Assembly: GCF_020193575.1 (NCBI RefSeq) | Contig: NZ_JADYVD010000036.1 | Coordinates: 1 to 64,000, forward strand | DNA length: 64,000 nucleotides | Direction: 5' to 3' | DNA from: Ensifer sp. IC4062 | GTDB taxonomy: Bacteria; Pseudomonadota; Alphaproteobacteria; Rhizobiales; Rhizobiaceae | Shown here: positions 62,879 to 64,000 of the stretch, one piece after another | Layout of the letters: every line of letters begins with the position of its first letter | How positions within the stretch are numbered: the first letter of the stretch is position 1 | Translations under genes and position numbers: made by a program | Notes under the pieces: model-generated | The model's database searches: none | What the model was told of the DNA's origin: nothing | Seen by the model: only the letters and a program-made list of their open reading frames with translations

Positions 62879-63813
62879 CGCAGGCCCGGCGTGCGGTCTT
62901 CGGCAAGCAGGAGCGGGCCGTCGAGATCGACGAAATCGACGCCTTGGGCGACGAGCATCGCCGGCGCCATGGCAAGCGAACTTCCGACCATGCAGCCTAC
63001 CATAATCTTAAGCCCCAGCTCCTCGGCTGCGGCGCGCATGCGAAGCGCCTCGGTCAGTCCGCCGGTCTTGTCGAGCTTGATGTTGACCGCATCGTAGCGT
63101 CCGACCAATTCCTCGAGATCGTTTGTTCCGTGCACGCTTTCGTCGGCGCAGACCGGAACCGGGCGCGCGATCGACGCGAGCACTTGGTCCCGTCCTGCCG
63201 GCAATGGCTGCTCGATGAGAGCGATGCCGTTTTCCGCGCAGGTCGCGAAGTGGGCAGCAAGATTCTCCTCAGTCCAGCCTTCGTTCGCGTCCAGGATGAT
63301 GTTGCTTTCCGGCGCCCCCTGGCGCACGGCGCGAATGCGCGCTGTGTCGTCGGACGTGCCGACCTTCACCTTCAAGAGCGCGCGATGGGAATATTTTTGT
63401 GCCTGCTTCATCATCTCCTCCGGTTCGCCAAGGGAGAGAGTATAGGCGGTCGTCAGAGGGCCGGGAACGGCGATGCCGGCCAGTTCATGGACGCGCTTGC
63501 CGCTTTGCTTCGCCTCTAGGTCCCAAAGGGCGCAGTCGACCGCATTGCGGGCGGCGCCGGGCGGCATCGCCTTCTGCAGATCAGAGCGCATCAAGCCGGC
63601 TTCCATCGACAAGCGCACAGCCTCGATCGAAGCCAGGACCGACTCGAGCGATTCGCCGTAGCGGGCGTAGGGTACGCATTCTCCCCAGCCGGTCAGCCGG
63701 CCGTCGCAGATCTGACAGCTGACGACGCTAGCGGTCGTCTTCGAACCGCGGGAAATCGTAAAGGCGCCGGCGATCGGAAAGTGTTGGACGGTTGCAGTGA
63801 GGGAAAGTGGCAT
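62830..63813 (-). CDS. L-Ala-D/L-Glu (dipeptide) epimerase
   Basis: This 327-residue enolase-superfamily protein has the dipeptide-epimerase layout: TISRGSKTTAS at the start, the catalytic KxK in RALLKVKVGTSDD near residue 147, and metal ligands in IILDANEGW, ALIEQPLP and PVCADESVHG (Asp/Glu/Asp near 175, 200 and 225). The second catalytic lysine is in AVNIKLDKTGGL near 248. It would epimerise L-Ala-D-Glu released from peptidoglycan, but other dipeptides are possible. Convergent with the MFS gene, sharing 49 bp at the 3' ends. Confidence 0.87.
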   Translation of the reverse strand: MPLSLTATVQHFPIAGAFTISRGSKTTASVVSCQICDGRLTGWGECVPYARYGESLESVLASIEAVRLSMEAGLMRSDLQKAMPPGAARNAVDCALWDLEAKQSGKRVHELAGIAVPGPLTTAYTLSLGEPEEMMKQAQKYSHRALLKVKVGTSDDTARIRAVRQGAPESNIILDANEGWTEENLAAHFATCAENGIALIEQPLPAGRDQVLASIARPVPVCADESVHGTNDLEELVGRYDAVNIKLDKTGGLTEALRMRAAAEELGLKIMVGCMVGSSLAMAPAMLVAQGVDFVDLDGPLLLAEDRTPGLRYDASLVFPPEASLWG

Positions 63814-63924
63814 TGGATCTTCTCCGCCAGGTTGATGGGAAACATCTCAGCCATCACCCGCCATGACGTTCTACGCTTTCTTTTGGAACTCTTTTAAGCA
63901 GTGTAGCTTTTCAGTCGCACAAAA

Positions 63925-63995
63925 AGCGCTTTACGGCTTTGAATTTCTGTATGATTTGGTCCTTAAATCGAATCTGGTTTAAGGAATTATGCAAG
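63925..63995 (+). repeat. RIME1-like repeat, right half
   Basis: GCGCTTTACGGCTTTGAATT, CTGTATGATTTGGTCCTTAA and ATCGAATCTGGTTTAAGGAA, ending ATTATGCAAG, match the AT-rich half of the RIME elements at 9508 and 20865, including the TCCTTAAAT/GTTTAAGGA hairpin. The GC-rich palindrome is not clear. It lies upstream of the epimerase gene, at the end of the window. Confidence 0.6.
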
Positions 63996-64000
63996 GGCCA

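Overview
The window looks like a chromosomal segment of an alpha-proteobacterium of the Sinorhizobium/Ensifer group. Four things point there. (1) A sinR-sinI quorum-sensing pair sits beside a long malic enzyme of the Dme type. (2) The bluB product carries Asp32 and Ser167, the catalytic residues reported for S. meliloti BluB. (3) Intergenic palindromic repeats match the Rhizobium-specific mosaic element (RIME) pattern. (4) The block fumC, L,D-transpeptidase, gph, rpiA, gor, class II DAHP synthase is rhizobial in content. Gene density, GC content and codon use look uniform. No rRNA, tRNA, CRISPR array, prophage or insertion sequence was recognised.

Layout. 0.3-5.8 kb: an extensin-like lipoprotein, a TauE/SafE permease, then a sulfide-responsive operon (blh, bigR, two YeeE-type proteins, a second TauE/SafE). 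The last membrane genes are broken by several frame changes. 5.9-11.4 kb: an ABC-2 exporter, an aspartic protease with a DUF1289 partner, divergent cobS and cobT, and dgkA. 11.4-18.9 kb: a membrane histidine kinase, a nuclease and Fe-S uracil-DNA glycosylase pair, an Lrp-type regulator, an AlkD-like repair protein, a beta-hydroxyacid dehydrogenase, a methyltransferase, a DUF2270 membrane protein and usg. 19-24.3 kb: a polar amino-acid ABC transporter with no ATPase gene nearby, and an OmpA-family protein with a Gln/Glu-rich tandem repeat. 24.3-34.5 kb: molybdenum-cofactor genes mobB, mobA and moaA, a DMT permease, a chemoreceptor, a divergent MarR/hydrolase pair, a PPOX-type protein and a diguanylate cyclase. 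34.8-44.7 kb: central metabolism and envelope genes (fumC, L,D-transpeptidase, gph, rpiA, gor, DAHP synthase).

44.7-64 kb: an unrecognised two-winged-helix protein, an LTA-synthase-like phosphoglycerol transferase, nadE with a cytoplasmic beta-propeller, a LacI/PhyH/SDR locus whose SDR gene has an in-frame amber codon, a cobalamin riboswitch ahead of bluB, a DUF2865 protein, sinI and sinR with a 20-bp lux-type box between them, dme, an LpxH-like phosphoesterase, an MFS permease and a dipeptide epimerase.

Links between genes. cobS, cobT and bluB make and attach the lower ligand of cobalamin but lie 45 kb apart, and only bluB has a visible B12 riboswitch. mobA, mobB and moaA serve molybdenum cofactor. 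SinI/SinR form the acyl-homoserine-lactone circuit. BigR should sense persulfides and control blh and sulfur transport. I saw no clear undescribed multi-gene system. The most useful leads are the decaying sulfur operon, the amber-interrupted SDR, the two-winged-helix protein at 45 kb, the repeat-rich OmpA protein and the RIME-type repeats.
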